Part shown: one piece after another, positions 51,670 through 62,593 of the stretch
Layout of the letters: each line of letters opens with the position of its first letter
Position numbering within the stretch: position 1 is the stretch's first letter
Source of the DNA: Spiroplasma endosymbiont of Poecilobothrus nobilitatus
GTDB lineage: Bacteria > Bacillota_I > Bacilli_A > Mycoplasmatales > Mycoplasmataceae
Direction: 5' to 3'
DNA: 64,000 bases
NCBI RefSeq assembly: GCF_964030655.1
Contig: NZ_OZ034915.1
Location: 124,001-188,000 of the forward strand
Position numbers and translations under genes: made by a program
Notes under the pieces: generated by a model
What the model was told of the DNA's origin: nothing
The model's input: only the letters and a program-made list of their open reading frames with translations
Databases searched by the model: none

Positions 51670-51943
51670 ATGGCAAAGAATCATTATACTATGAATTTAA
51701 GCAACAAATTGTTGGTCTTTACAAAATGGGTCAAACTCCTGAACAATTAGTCAATGATTAACAAATTGGTAAATCTACTGTTTGGAAATGAGCTCACCAA
51801 TTTAGCAACTCGGGCTCATTTAAAGCTAAAGACAATAGAACGCCAGAAGAAAACGAATTAATTCAATTACGTAAAAAAGTTAAACAATTAGAAATGGAAA
51901 ATGACATTTTAAAGCAAGCAACACTGATAATCGGCAAAAAATA
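51670..51943 (+). pseudogene. IS-C OrfA, frameshift and stop
   Basis: MAKNHY then a one-base shift before YEFKQQIVGLYKMGQTPEQL, then a TAA in VND-stop-QIGKSTVWKW, then the leucine-zipper part [20 protein letters not shown]. Confidence 0.75.
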
Positions 51944-52777
51944 GCAATCATTAAAAAATAACAAAGCAAAATATCCAATTATTAATTTATGTAAAACATT
52001 GAAATTTGCTAGATCAACATATTACTATCAATTAAAAGCAAATAATCCCAAGAATACTCAAAACATTGATAATGCTGTTATCAGTATTTTTCTAAAAAGT
52101 CGTAAAAATTATGGAACACGCAAAATTAAAGTTATATTAGCTCAGCAAAATATCATGTTATCTTGTGTAAAAATCAGCAACATAATGAAAAAATATAACT
52201 TAATTTCAAATTATACAAAAATCAAATACAAACATTCAAATACAACTGATGTTACATATAAATATAACAATTTGTTAAATCAAGATTTTGATAGTTATAA
52301 ACTACATGAAGTTGTTGTCAGTGATTTAACCTATGTTTTTATTAGTAACAAATGATATTATGTCTGTTTCTTAGTTGATTTATTTAATCGAGAAATTATT
52401 GGTTATGATGTTAGTTTACACAAAAATGCCAAATTAGTTGAAAGCAGCTTTAATAAACTCCAATTTTCATTAAGCAATATTAAAATATTTCACACTGATC
52501 AAGGCAGTGAATTCAATAATAATCTTATTTATAACCTGTTAGTTAAAAATGGGATTCAAAAATCTTACAGTAAACCAGGTTGTCCTTATGACAATGCTGT
52601 TGCGGAATCAACATACAAAATTTTTAAAACTGAATTTATTAAAATAATAAATTTAAAAACGTTGAGCAGTTTAAATTAGAATTATTTGATTACATTAATT
52701 GGTACAATAATATTCGAATTCATAGCAAACTAAATTATTTAACACCAGTGCAATACAGAAATTATTATTCTACATAA
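51943..52777 (+). pseudogene. IS-C OrfB, frameshifted
   Basis: IS150-type core in one frame from 51999: [72 protein letters not shown]. It then shifts frame near 52640 within an A/T run; the end (FKLELFDYINWYNNIRIHSK) lies in the next frame. Confidence 0.75.
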
Positions 52778-52817
52778 AATTTGTCCAAAAAACCCTTGCC
52801 ATTCCAGAACATGAAAT

Positions 52818-52853
52818 ATAAAAAAATAAAAACAACAGTGTTATTTTTATTTT
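52818..52853 (-). terminator. Terminator at the end of the SDR gene
   Basis: AAAATAAAAACA / TGTTATTTTTATTTT around ACAG, overlapping the SDR stop and giving a T-rich 3' end on the minus strand. Confidence 0.55.
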
Positions 52854-53665
52854 CGTTTTCTTTGATAATTGTAAACCGATGTTAACACTCAATTTTGGGG
52901 ACTCCATTTTGTTAATTTTTTTACAATTTTATTAACACTACCTGTTACAATATAATTTTTTCTTTTTACTTTTAATCCTTTTAGTAAACTTTTTCGAGCA
53001 TAAGTAGATGTCTTCATAACTTTCACTGTTGAATGATATTTTGCATCTTTTTGGTTACTACTTCGATTTCAGAAATCAGTTTTTAACGGTCCTGGACATA
53101 AGGCAATAACTCGAACTGGTGATTTTGTTTTTTTCAATTCCGTATTAATAGCCACTCCCAAACTTCAAACATAAGCTTTTGAAGCATAATAACTAGCAAA
53201 AACTGGGGCTGGCGTAAATGCCGCTAAACTAGCAATGTTTAAAACACGTCCTTGTTGTTGCGCTATAAAACGTTGTACAAATAATTTTGTTAAAATATGG
53301 ACTGCTTTAATATTTAAATCAATCATGTTCATTTCTTGTTCTAAACTAGATTCATTAAAATAACCTCATACACCATATCCAGCATTATTAATTAAAATTG
53401 TTACATTATCTTTTGCAACATCATTAAATAATTTTTCACAATTTTCTAAATTACTTAAATCATAATTAATCATTTTAATTGTTTGTGTTGGATATTTTTG
53501 TTGTAAAGCAGTAATAGGGTTTGTATCACGAGCAACAGCAATAACATTATAACCAAGTTTTAATAATTCTTCGCAATAATAATATCCCAATCCTTTACTA
53601 GCGCCAGTAACAACAGATCATCCTAAGTTATTACTATTTGTTTTTTTCATTATTTTCTTGTCCAT
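52847..53665 (-). CDS. Short-chain dehydrogenase/reductase
   Basis: 272 residues. Rossmann features in order: SVVTGASKGLGYYYCEELLK (TGxxxGxG cofactor site, residues ~19-30), INYDLSN, ILINNAGYGV (NNAG), NIASLAAFTP (Ser), the catalytic YYASK, and LCPGPLKTDFW after it. Basic residues after the second strand (VARDTN) suit NADP. Substrate unknown; ketoacyl reductase-like members often act in lipid metabolism. The start ATG 53665 lies one base after the pgsA stop. ATG 53650 is an alternative giving a more standard N-terminus. Probably cotranscribed with pgsA. Confidence 0.85.
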
Positions 53666-53666
53666 T

Positions 53667-54344
53667 TTATAATTTTGGTTTTTTAATAACTGTCATATCA
53701 AATAATGTTTTACGATTTAAGAAAATATAATTTCCTGCTGCTGCTAATGATAATATCGTTGCTAAATACATTGGAATCATAATAATTTGGTTCACTCAAC
53801 CAAATTCATCTCATTGGCCTGTTTTTAAAGAATGACCATTAAACATACGAAAACCAATAAAAAATAAAATTGTCATTCCAAACATCTCCATTGCTGCTCG
53901 CACACGTCCTAATTGATTAGCAGCCATCACCATTTTTTGTGTTGCTAAAATTTGGCGAACAACATCAATTACAAAATCGCGAGCAATTAACAATGCAACC
54001 ATTCAGACTGGAATAATGTTTGCACAAGCAAAGACAATTAAAACAGTATTTGTTAGTAATTTATCGGCGATTGAATCAAAAAATTTCCCAAATGTTGTCA
54101 CTTGATTATGGCGACGAGCAATAAAACCATCTAATAAGTCAGTTAAACTAGCAATAATAAATAAAATCCCAGCAATTAAATAACTAATTGGCAATGAATA
54201 AGTAACATTATCTCCTTTAATTGTTAATAATTGATCTCATCCATTATATAAGGAACTATTTTCAAATGGAACAATTACCATTAAATCAATAATAACTGGG
54301 ATTAAAAAAATCCGAATTAATGTAATACGATTAGCTCAATTCAT
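53667..54344 (-). CDS. pgsA: CDP-diacylglycerol-glycerol-3-phosphate 3-phosphatidyltransferase
   Basis: 225 residues with about five membrane segments. The CDP-alcohol phosphatidyltransferase signature D-G-x2-A-R-x8-G-x3-D-x3-D is clear in TDLLDGFIARRHNQ and GKFFDSIADKLLT. It makes phosphatidylglycerophosphate in the membrane, the step leading to phosphatidylglycerol and cardiolipin. The gene starts MNWANRITLIRIFLIPVIID, the typical N-terminus. pgsA commonly lies beside cinA and recA in Firmicutes and mollicutes, as here (divergent). GGACTT ribosome-binding site upstream. Confidence 0.9.
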
Positions 54345-54454
54345 TTTAAGTCCTCTTTTCTAAAAATATCTTATCTTGATATGTTAATATTACTTACATA
54401 TTATATTATATAAATGTATAATATTAAAGAAAGTTTATGAGGTGAGGGGAAAAA

Positions 54455-54949
54455 TGGTTAAAGAACTAGTACAATTACTTCAACAAAAACAAATGACAAT
54501 TGCAGCATATGAATCAATAACAGGAGGTATTTTTTAACCATTATATAACTAATGTTCCAAATGCTAGTCATGTTTTTTTATGCAGTATTGTTACTTATAC
54601 TAATGATATTAAAATTAAACTTGGTCATGTTTCCCAATCAATAATTACAAAATATGGTGTTGTTTCAAAAGAAACAGCTGAGACAATGGCTTTTGCTTGT
54701 CAAAAGAAATTTAATAATTATTTTGCCATAAGTTTTACCGGTAATGCTGGTCCGGGCCAATTAGACAACTTGCCAGTTGGAACTGTGTTTGCAAGTATTC
54801 TTTTTCAAAACCAAGCAACAACATTCGCATTAACATTTGATCCAACTTGATCACGAGAAAAAATTAAAATTGTAACTGTTACAACAATAATTAAGCATTT
54901 ACAACAAATTTTAGAAAAAGAACAAGGAATTAATAGTAAAAAAAGATAA
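54455..54949 (+). pseudogene. cinA: CinA C-terminal-like protein, frameshifted in a T run
   Basis: MVKELVQLLQQKQMTIAAYE then SITGGIF, where a TTTTTT run is followed by TAA. In another frame the family sequence resumes: TNVPNASHVFLCSIVTYTND, KYGVVSKETAETMAFACQKK, FTGNAGPGQLDNLPVGTVF. That is the nicotinamide-nucleotide amidase domain (about 160 aa) that usually stands alone in mollicutes. In the family the start motif is normally ES-C-T-G-G; here Cys is Ile. A one-base change in the T run is the only lesion, so sequencing error, phase variation or true loss are all possible. Confidence 0.7.
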
Positions 54950-54975
54950 AAATAAGCAGAAAGGAGAATAAAATA

Positions 54976-55998
54976 ATGGAAGATAATAAACCAGTTCCTC
55001 CTGAAACAAAAACCCTTGACCAAGATGAAATTTTAAAAACAGTAATGAAAGAAATCGAAAAAACATATGGTAAAGGCGCTATTATGAAATTAGGGGATAA
55101 GAGCAACCTAACAATTGAAGCTGTCTCAACTGGAAGTTTATTACTTGATGAAGCAATTGGAGTTGGTGGTTATCCTAAAGGACGAATTATTGAAATTTTT
55201 GGGCCAGAATCATCAGGAAAAACAACCATATCATTACATGCTATTGCTGAAGTACAAAAAAATGGTGGGCGAGGAGCCTTTATTGATGCTGAACACGCTC
55301 TAGATCCAAATTATGCTAAAAAACTTGGTGTTAATATTGCTGAATTAATTATTGCCCAACCCGATTCAGGTGAACAAGCATTAGATATTTTAGAAACACT
55401 TGTTAAATCAAATGCAATTGATTTAGTTGTCATTGATTCTGTTGCCGCATTAGTGCCCAAAGTAGAATTAGAGGGAGAAATGAGTGATGTAACAATTGGC
55501 GCCCAAGCACGTTTAATGAGTAAAGCTTTACGAAAATTAAACGGAGTAATTAATAAAACAAATTCAATCGTTATTTTCATTAATCAGATTCGCGAAAAAG
55601 TTGGTGTTTTATTTGGTAATCCTGAAACAACAGCAGGAGGACGTGCTCTCCGTTTTTATGCCTCTGTCCGATTAGATGTTCGTAGTACTGAAACACTAAC
55701 AACAGCAGGAGCAGCAACCGCCAATAAAGTAAAAATTAAAGTGGTTAAAAATAAGGTCTCACCGCCTTTTAAAACAGCTCTTGTTGATATTAATTATAAT
55801 GAAGGAATTGATAAATATTATGAATTAATTGATTTAGCAGTAAAATATGATATTTTAGCAAAAGCCGGGGTATGATATGCTTATCAAAATAATAAAATTG
55901 GTCAAGGCCGAGAACGCGTAAAAGAATATTTAAGAATGAATCCAGCAGTTTTTTTGGAAATTCAACAACAAATTATTAATAATTTTAAAACAAGATAA
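54976..55998 (+). CDS. recA: Recombinase A
   Basis: 340 residues, complete, with two or more TGA-free core motifs: Walker [16 protein letters not shown] at residues ~76-90, [39 protein letters not shown] (Walker B), and the L2 loop region [20 protein letters not shown]. RecA drives homologous recombination and the SOS-type response. The start follows AAGGAG by 10 bp, 26 bp after the cinA-like stop, so the two form an operon as in many Firmicutes. RecA is reported truncated in S. citri; here it is full length, which argues for active homologous recombination between the many repeats in this window. Confidence 0.95.
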
Positions 55999-56030
55999 CA
56001 AGATTAGTTAAATGAAACATAATAAAAGGA

Positions 56031-56053
56031 AAAGTTATTCTTTGAATAACTTT
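56031..56053 (+). terminator. Hairpin after recA
   Basis: Perfect 10-bp stem AAAGTTATTC / GAATAACTTT with a 3-nt loop, 32 bp beyond the recA stop. Not followed by a T run; the hairpin at 56116-56143 (AAACCATTT / AAATGGTTT plus seven T) would complete termination. Confidence 0.6.
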
Positions 56054-56074
56054 GGCCGTTTAAAGAAAATAAGG

Positions 56075-56180
56075 GTTTTGGAAAAAAACTCTGAAATTGA
56101 ATAAGAATAATAATTAAACCATTTACTAAAATGGTTTTTTTATTTGTAAAACCAAAATTATTAATTGATTCAGAGAAAAA
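56075..56180 (+). mobile_element. 3'-end remnant of the zinc-ribbon IS
   Basis: Reverse-complement match to 39.95-40.05 kb: AACTCTGAAATTGAATAAGA, the AAACCATTT hairpin, then CAAAATTATTAATTGATTCA. It consists of the last codons and terminator of the same element, without the transposase body. Confidence 0.6.
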
Positions 56181-56330
56181 ACAGACCATTATATAGTTTG
56201 CCAAAATCATTTTAATACTATGCAAATGTGTTATTCATGTGAAGATGTTATTTGTGCTAAGTGTTGTCCATTCAATAATATGGGAATACATGCCTAAAAA
56301 GAATGAAATATAATGAAAAAGTTAAATAAA

Positions 56331-56411
56331 TTAAATTTTAATACTTATTCTCAACGAATAGAATATCTTATTAATTTTTATATAAGTCACAACAAAAGTG
56401 ATAAAGAATAA
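56331..56411 (+). pseudogene. C-terminal remnant of the phage RHH gene
   Basis: NTYSQRIEYLINFYISHNK aligns with FTYSQRIEHLINFYIKHNK of the phage B gene at 35543-35713. The 5' part is lost. With the lipoprotein remnant that follows, it shows that another relative of the prophage once occupied this locus. Confidence 0.65.
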
Positions 56412-56484
56412 TAATTATAACTATCTTAACCTTGTATATATAATTTGAGAAGTTAATAAATATCAGAAAAGAGGGTTAATTGAA

Positions 56485-56996
56485 ATGAAAAAATTATTAA
56501 GTATAATTGGTGCAATATCATTAGTAGGAACAAGTACAACAAGTTTAGTTGTTTGTAATAAACCAAAAGAATATACACCCGAACAATTAAAAGAACTAAA
56601 ATAAAAGAACAATATAAAAACAAAAGATGGTATTTTAGAATGAATGGAAGCACAAAAAAACCATTTAATTCTCAGGGAGATTATAAATATTATATAATTG
56701 TATGAAGAGGTGCAAAAAACGATAATTGAACAATTAAAAAATATAAAAATATAGGTTATACTCACAATAATACAATAAATGGTATTATTAGCTATACTAA
56801 AATTGATAAGTCATATAGTGGCGCATTTTTATATAGAAATGAATTTGATTTAGCTGCAAATAAAATAAGAGAACATGCGACTTGAATTGAAGATGATGGA
56901 ACTTTTTTTAAATCAGTTTATCGTTGAAATGGTGAAGAACAAAAATTACCTAATTTAGATATTGATAATAAAGGTAATGTAATTGTTAAGAATTAA
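56485..56996 (+). pseudogene. Broken phage-type lipoprotein gene
   Basis: Starts MKKLLSIIGAISLVGTSTTS with a degenerate lipobox L-V-V-C. TAA follows EQLKELK, where the family has GAA; a frameshift near 56655 follows. The rest is legible (GDYKYYIIVWRGAKNDNW, FFKSVYRWNGEEQKLPNLDI). Third member of the cargo-lipoprotein family. Confidence 0.75.
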
Positions 56997-57011
56997 TAAA
57001 AAATAGGGATA

Positions 57012-57828
57012 ATGAACACTGAACACCCAAAATAAAATAGACACATAAAAAATAGGATTGTGTCATAATTTTATTGAAAGGTGTTTTTATTATGGGCGGA
57101 AAATGATTTACAAAAGAAGAAAAATTAAATATTCTAAAATATTATCGAGAATATGGGTAGTCAAAAACTTTTAAAAAATTTAACATTGCAGATCCAACAT
57201 TAATTAGATGAAAAAGAGAACTTGTGATTAAAGAAGATGCTGCTTTAGAACCAGGAAATGGGGAACAATCTAAAGGAATTCGTAGATCAGGTCGACCAAA
57301 AAATATTGATTTTAATGCAATGACAAAAGAAGAATTAATTCAATACATTAAAATTGTTGAAGATGTAAAAAAGTTCTTAACCAAATCGAAAAAGAAGAAA
57401 TTTCAGACGGTTTAGTCCTTGAAGAAAAAATACAAGATTAAATATTTATGTAAAATTTTAAATGTTTTAAGAGCAATATATTATAAATGATTTAATCATG
57501 GTATGAAATCTTTTAACAAATGAGATAGTCAAATTGCGACAATTATAAAAACGCTATTCTTAAATTTTAAGAAAATTTATGGTTACAATATGTTGACACT
57601 CTTAGTTAATCAGATATATAAGTTAAACTTAAAGCCGCACATTGTTTATAGATATATGAAAAATATGAATTTAAAATCAATTGTTAGAGTAAAAAGATTT
57701 AATTATAAGCTTCAATCTGGTAGTAATCGTCATGAAAATTTAATGAATCAAGATTTTACAACAACAAGTATTAATCAAAAATTAGGAACAGATATAACAT
57801 ATTTATTAACAAATAATAAGGTAGTATT
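57012..57828 (+). mobile_element. IS-E (IS3 family), 3' part replaced by IS-B
   Basis: Begins near TGAACACCCAAAATAAAATA. orfA (57091-57415) is MGGKWFTKEEKLNILKYYRE, a TAG after EYG, then KKFNIADPTLIRWKRELVIK and SGRPKNIDFNAMTKEELIQY. orfB begins near 57420 (KYKIKYLCKILNVLRAIYYK) and stops at the IS-B junction just after the first catalytic segment TDITYLLTNNKV. Non-functional. Confidence 0.7.
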
Positions 57829-57908
57829 GGATAGGCTACAATTATTAGGACCATAATTATATAGACTTCAAAATTAGATAAAATTATTAAGAAAGAAGGA
57901 ATATAAAA

Positions 57909-58187
57909 ATGGGAAATAAAACTTCATACTCTGAAGAATTTAAAAAACAAATTGTCATGCTATATAAAAATGGTAAAAGTGTTATTAATCTAGGACAAGA
58001 ATATAATTTACCAAAACCAACTATTTATAGTTGAGTTAAAAATTATAATAATTCTGGTTCATTTAAAGCAAAAGACAATCGCACACTAGAAGAAAATGAA
58101 ATAATAACTTTACGAAAAGAACTTAAAGACTTGAAAATGGAAAATGACATTTTAAAGCAAGCCGCACTGATAATGGCCAAAAAATAA
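57909..58187 (+). CDS. IS-B copy 3 OrfA
   Basis: Same 92-aa HTH and zipper protein as in copy 1, with [11 protein letters not shown] in place of [11 protein letters not shown]. Confidence 0.85.
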
Positions 58188-59020
58188 CAATAATTAATAA
58201 CAACAAAACAAAATATTCAGTAAGAAAAATATGTAAGATTTTGGGTTTATCAAAATCAACGTATTATTATCAAACTAATAAATGTATTAACAAGCAAGTT
58301 AATAATTATTAACAAGAAATTATCAGTGCCTTTAATAAAAGTCGCAAAATTTATGGGGCTCGCAAAATTAAAGTTATTTTAAACAGAAAAGATATCATCT
58401 TATCGCGGCGAAAAATCAGATTCTTTATGATCAAAAATAATTTGGTTTCTAAATACACCAAATTAAAATATCATAATCATAAAACAACAGTCAATAATGA
58501 CCAAATTAATAATATTTTAAATCGTCAATTTAACAACAAAAAACCTAATGAAGTTATTGTTAGTGATTTAACATATGTTCAAGTTGACGCTAAATGACAT
58601 TATATTTGTTTATTAATTGACTTGTTTAATCGTGAAATAATTGGTTATAGTGCTGGGCCGAATAAAACGGCCGAACTGGTCCAACAAGCTTTTCATAAAA
58701 TAACACGACCATTAAATCAAATAACTCTATTTCATACTGATCGTGGTAATGAGTTTAAAAATAAAATCATTGATGAAATTTTAATAACTTTTAATATTAA
58801 AAGATCATTAAGCAATAAAGGCTGCCCTTATGATAATGCTGTGGCTGAAACAACTTACAAAACTTTTAAAACTGAATTTATTAAGGGTAAAAAATTTAAA
58901 AATTTAACACAATTAAAATACGAACTTTTTGATTTTGTGCATTGATATAACAATATTAGAATTCATGGCAGTTTAAATTATTTATCTCCAGTTACTTTTA
59001 GAAAACAAATGTCTATATAA
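58184..59020 (+). pseudogene. IS-B copy 3 OrfB with one nonsense codon
   Basis: All DDE residues are present ([29 protein letters not shown]), but TAA interrupts the N-terminal region, identically to copy 4. Confidence 0.85.
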
Positions 59021-59048
59021 AAAGTGTCCTAAAAAGTGTTGCCATTCC

Positions 59049-59182
59049 AATATAATTCACATGAATAATATATACAAGATGTTATAAAATGAAATACATG
59101 ATATTCAAATCGTAAAGAAAAAGATATAATTAAAAAAATAGTAAATACTTTTTATTAGTACTTACTAAAATGGGTGCACTCT
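59049..59182 (+). mobile_element. IS-A right-end remnant
   Basis: AATATAATTCACATGAATAA to GGGTGCACTC; encodes the tail of IS-A OrfB. The identical segment and junction follows IS-B copy 4. Confidence 0.8.
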
Positions 59183-59354
59183 ATTCCGTTTCTTTTTATG
59201 AATATTGTAAATCCGCAATTCAGTTATTCGCCCTAAAAATTAGTTATACTAGTAAAATAAATTAAAAAATGATAAAATACATATTGTATAAATACCTTGC
59301 TATAAAATTAACAAACATAAATTGAGTAATTTAAGAAAATAGATGGAGAATAAA

Positions 59355-61208
59355 ATGCTTAAAAAAGGTAAATCAAATTCATGATATTCAATAATATCAT
59401 TTTCAATTTTTAAAATCCGCCGTTCAATGGCAGTTTGAGTTTTAGTGTTGTTGTCACTTGTTTTATTTGGTGCAATTGCGATTACTCTTTTTTTATCTTC
59501 AACGAATATTTATGATTTTTTAAAAAATTTTCAATACGGAGTTTTTATTTTTAATAATATTTTATTATTATTGTTTGTTTTGTTAGTAATCATTAAAATT
59601 TTTGGCCGGGAATTTGAAGATGGGACATATTTACTTTTAATTTCAAAACCATATTCTCGATTTACTTTATTTTTCTTAAAATTAATTTCACTTTGAATTT
59701 TGATTATCTTTTTCTTAGGGACAATTATTTTATTTGCTTTAGGAATTGGCTATATTGGTTATTTAATTAATAATGATTCAGAGTATTTACAAGTTTATCA
59801 AAATTTATTATTGAAATTATTTTTATATTCTTTAGCATTATCTTTTTTTGCATCAAGTAGTATTTTATTTGCGGTAACTTTTTTAAACTCACAAGTAGTT
59901 TTATTAATTGTTGTTATTTTCTGTAGTTTATTTTTAGTTGGCGGGATGCCATATTCGTTAATTATGAGTTTAGCTAATACAATTGATTTGTCATTTGTTG
60001 ACACCGCTATGACTAAGCAACCTTATCCTGTGCATATTATTAAAAGTACAATTAATTTTAAAAGAAATTTAGAAAAAAAATTAATTAAATATGATAATTT
60101 AACTAGCAAAATTTGAGATTTTTATAATTCGTGAGATTATGATGATTTAGATAAAGTTTTTAAAACGCGAGACTATGAAAATATTATAAGTGATCCTACT
60201 TTGCGAATTAAACGATTAGAGTTTTATCAATCATTAGGTTTAACAAAACCAAAAGAAGCTAGTTATACAATTACCCAACTTAATAAGTGAGATAAAATAA
60301 CAAAATATAAATATGATAATAAGGATGAAACCATTTTTGAAATTATTAATAAAGTTGGAGAAAGTAATCTTCAAATGAAAGTAAACTTTGCGACAAATTT
60401 CTTTTTTAAATCACCAGGAGAATTAGATTCAGATAATGAAATTCATCAAGAATTACTTGACTGTATTAACTTTATTGGAAAAAGTGCAAAATCATGAGAC
60501 TTGTATCTTATAACAAATGATTTAAATGGAAATTCATTATTTTACTTTAATTTAGATAAATCCTATTATAGTTTAACATCATCTGATAGTAAGGCAGGAA
60601 CAGAAGAACGAAAATTATCTGAGCCAAATGGATTTAATCCAGTAAATGTTTTTCGTTCTGAATTTGCTCGAACTGGAATATCACCATTTGATTCAGAATA
60701 TGATAATGGTTCTGATTTTCAAGATTGAATTCTTAATTATTTTGGAGCTGAAGATAGAATTGAAGATGGTTTTGAAATTAAAACACTTTATGTTTTAAGA
60801 GAAATTGAAATTAATATTTTAAAAAAAATAATGGATTATAAATTACTTGAAGCTGTGCCAATTAAAATAAATACAGAATGACAAAAATATGATGATTTAA
60901 TGCAAACTTATGAATTAATTTCTAAAATTAATATTATTGAACATTGAAATCAAATTTGAACAAGTTCTTTATCATATGTTCCATTTTGATTTGAACCACT
61001 TCAACGAAGTAACATTGATTTTAGTGTTCAAAACAATTATTTAATGAGTTATCAAGATTTACCGATAGCATTACAACAAGATAAAAAGGTTGACCTTGAT
61101 GTATCGCCATTTTTAAATATTAATTTATTGTTATATATTTATTTAGGAATATCTGTTTTATTTTTAATTAATGCTTATTTAATTTTATGTCGCAAAAATA
61201 TTACTTAA
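59355..61208 (+). CDS. ABC-2-type permease with large extracellular domain
   Basis: 617 residues with TGA as Trp. N-terminal region: a hydrophobic helix at ~34-58 (VWVLVLLSLVLFGAIAITLF), a second (YGVFIFNNILLLLFVLLVII), then FGREFEDGTYLLLISKPYSR, a loop typical of ABC-2 permeases, and three or four more helices to residue ~215. Residues ~230-590 form a large soluble, probably external domain (ESNLQMKVNFATNFFFKSPG). A last helix (LLLYIYLGISVLFLINAYLI) follows. Twenty-six bp before the ATPase gene, with which it forms an export system of unknown substrate. GGAGAATAAA ribosome-binding site. Confidence 0.75.
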
Positions 61209-61233
61209 GGCAGGGGAAAGGAGATGTTAAAGC

Positions 61234-62208
61234 ATGAATAATAATGCATTAGTACTTAGCGATGTTGCAATTGCTTCGCGTAATTTTAGCAAAAAGTTTA
61301 AAAATAGTATTGTTGGTCCATTTAATTTTAATGTTAGTCGTGGAAAATTACATGCCATTTTAGGTGCTTCTGGAAGTGGGAAAACAGTTTTCATTAAATC
61401 TTTAATTGGTGGTTTAAAGGGCTTTCATGGTGATATTACAATTTTTGGCAAAAAAGCAACAAAAATTAGTATGAAAAAAATGATTGGTTATGTTCCTGAG
61501 TTTGTTACTTTTCCTGAAAACATTAGTTCTTATAATTTTTTAAAATATTTAGGAAAAACAAATAATTTACGAGGAAAATATCTTCGTGACCGAATTGAAT
61601 ATTTAATGAAATCATTAGAAATTTGAGAACACCGTGATAAAGATGTTAATTTATTTTCATCAGGAATGAAAAAAAGAGTAATGATTATTCAAGGTATTAT
61701 TCATGATCCTGAAATTTTAATTTTGGATGAACCAGAAGCAGGATTAGATATTAATAACCGAAAAAAAATTATTTTTTATTTAAAACAATTAACACTTCGT
61801 GGTAAAACTGTCTTTTTTTCATCCCATTTACTAGATGAAATTAAAGACTATATTGATGAATTTACAATGGTCATGAATGGGGCGCAAATTTATACGGGGC
61901 AATTAGCTGCCTTTAATATTAAAAATAGTTATTATCTAGTGACTAATAATCCCCAAGTAATGATTCGTTATTTTAATTTAAACCGAGTACCAAACTGATA
62001 TGATCGAGGAAATAATTCGTTAAATTTTGTTTTAAATTCACCATTACATTTATATTATGTCACTCAATATGCATTAAAAAAACAAATTAAAATTGCTAAA
62101 ATTAGTGAAGTTGAATTTTCATTTGATTTTCTATTACAAAAATTAAATATTACGCTACCTCACAATATGACTACTAATCGTAAATTACGAAAGAAACATT
62201 TGAAGTAA
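61234..62208 (+). CDS. ABC transporter ATP-binding protein
   Basis: 324 residues. Walker A GASGSGKTVF (residues ~46-53), Q-loop region GYVPEFVTFPENIS, signature NLFSSGMKKRVMII, Walker B EILILDEPEAGLD, and switch His in FFSSHLLDEI. It energises the neighbouring permease on the inner membrane face. In place of the canonical LSGGQ it has FSSGMKK, as in several ABC-2 partners. The C-terminal ~100 residues have an accessory domain (NSPLHLYYVTQYALKKQIKI). GGGGAAAGGAG lies upstream. The pair resembles drug or lipid exporters, but the substrate is not evident. Confidence 0.9.
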
Positions 62209-62334
62209 CAGCAACAAAGTTAATTAACCAGAATAAGTTTTAAATGTAATTATGTAACAAAATTAAAGAAAGTAACCTTTAAAAATATTTTAATGGGTAT
62301 TAAAGTATTTTTTTATTATAATTAAATTATGTCC

Positions 62335-62430
62335 AATATTTAAAAAAGGAGCAAATTGTATGGAATTTGATATTTAGGCGTCCTGTACGATGAACCGACA
62401 AAAAAACAATTCTTGTGAGATTGTTTTTTT
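62335..62430 (+). ncRNA. Possible small RNA or leader with intrinsic terminator
   Basis: AAAAAAGGAGCAAATTGTAT followed by a six-codon frame (MEFDI, stop), then GGCGTCCTGTACGATGAACC, relatively GC-rich for this genome, and a strong terminator AAAAAACAAT (62401-62410) / ATTGTTTTTT (62420-62429) plus T. It could be the end of a deleted gene, a leader peptide, or a small RNA. No promoter was firmly placed. Confidence 0.35.
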
Positions 62431-62435
62431 ATTTT
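62401..62435 (+). terminator. Intrinsic terminator downstream of the ABC operon
   Basis: Ten-base-pair stem with nine-base loop and T-rich tail. Confidence 0.75.
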
Positions 62436-62461
62436 TCTATTAAAAAAATAAATTTATTTGC

Positions 62462-62593
62462 ATTATTCATCGGATAGTATCTTTAAATTTAGAACTTTTA
62501 TCATAAAAACAGATGTTATTCTGTTTTCCCTACACAAAATAAATGATATTTTTATAAATTTCCTTTCAATAAAGGTATTATCCGTTGAATAAT
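62462..62593. mobile_element. Inverted-repeat element copy 3, 132 bp
   Basis: ATTATTCATCGGATAGTATC at the left; TATTATCCGTTGAATAAT at the right. The flank TTAATATTTTGATGCTTAAA with AGATGGAT is shared with the other two copies. The inner sequence is shorter and more diverged. Confidence 0.7.

Larger units (their letters stand above)
51595..52805 (+). mobile_element. IS-C (IS3 family), degenerate
   Basis: Imperfect terminal repeats: GGATGGGTTAAGATAAATTG and, inward from the right, GGAATGGCAAGGGTTTTTTG. Related to IS-B in ends and protein. It interrupts the conserved flank of inverted-repeat copy 2 (GATGCTT). Confidence 0.8.
57829..59048 (+). mobile_element. IS-B copy 3
   Basis: 1220 bp, both ends present. 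orfA 57909-58187 is intact. orfB (to 59020) has TAA for GAA in N-N-Y-E-Q near 58309, so only the part from 58622 or an upstream internal start could be made. This copy shares that mutation and the substitution V-D-A-K with copy 4, so the two are recent relatives. Confidence 0.9.

Noticed and set aside
59798-60004. Minus-strand ORF opposite the ABC permease
   Set aside because: Antisense shadow of the hydrophobic permease coding sequence, with no start signals.
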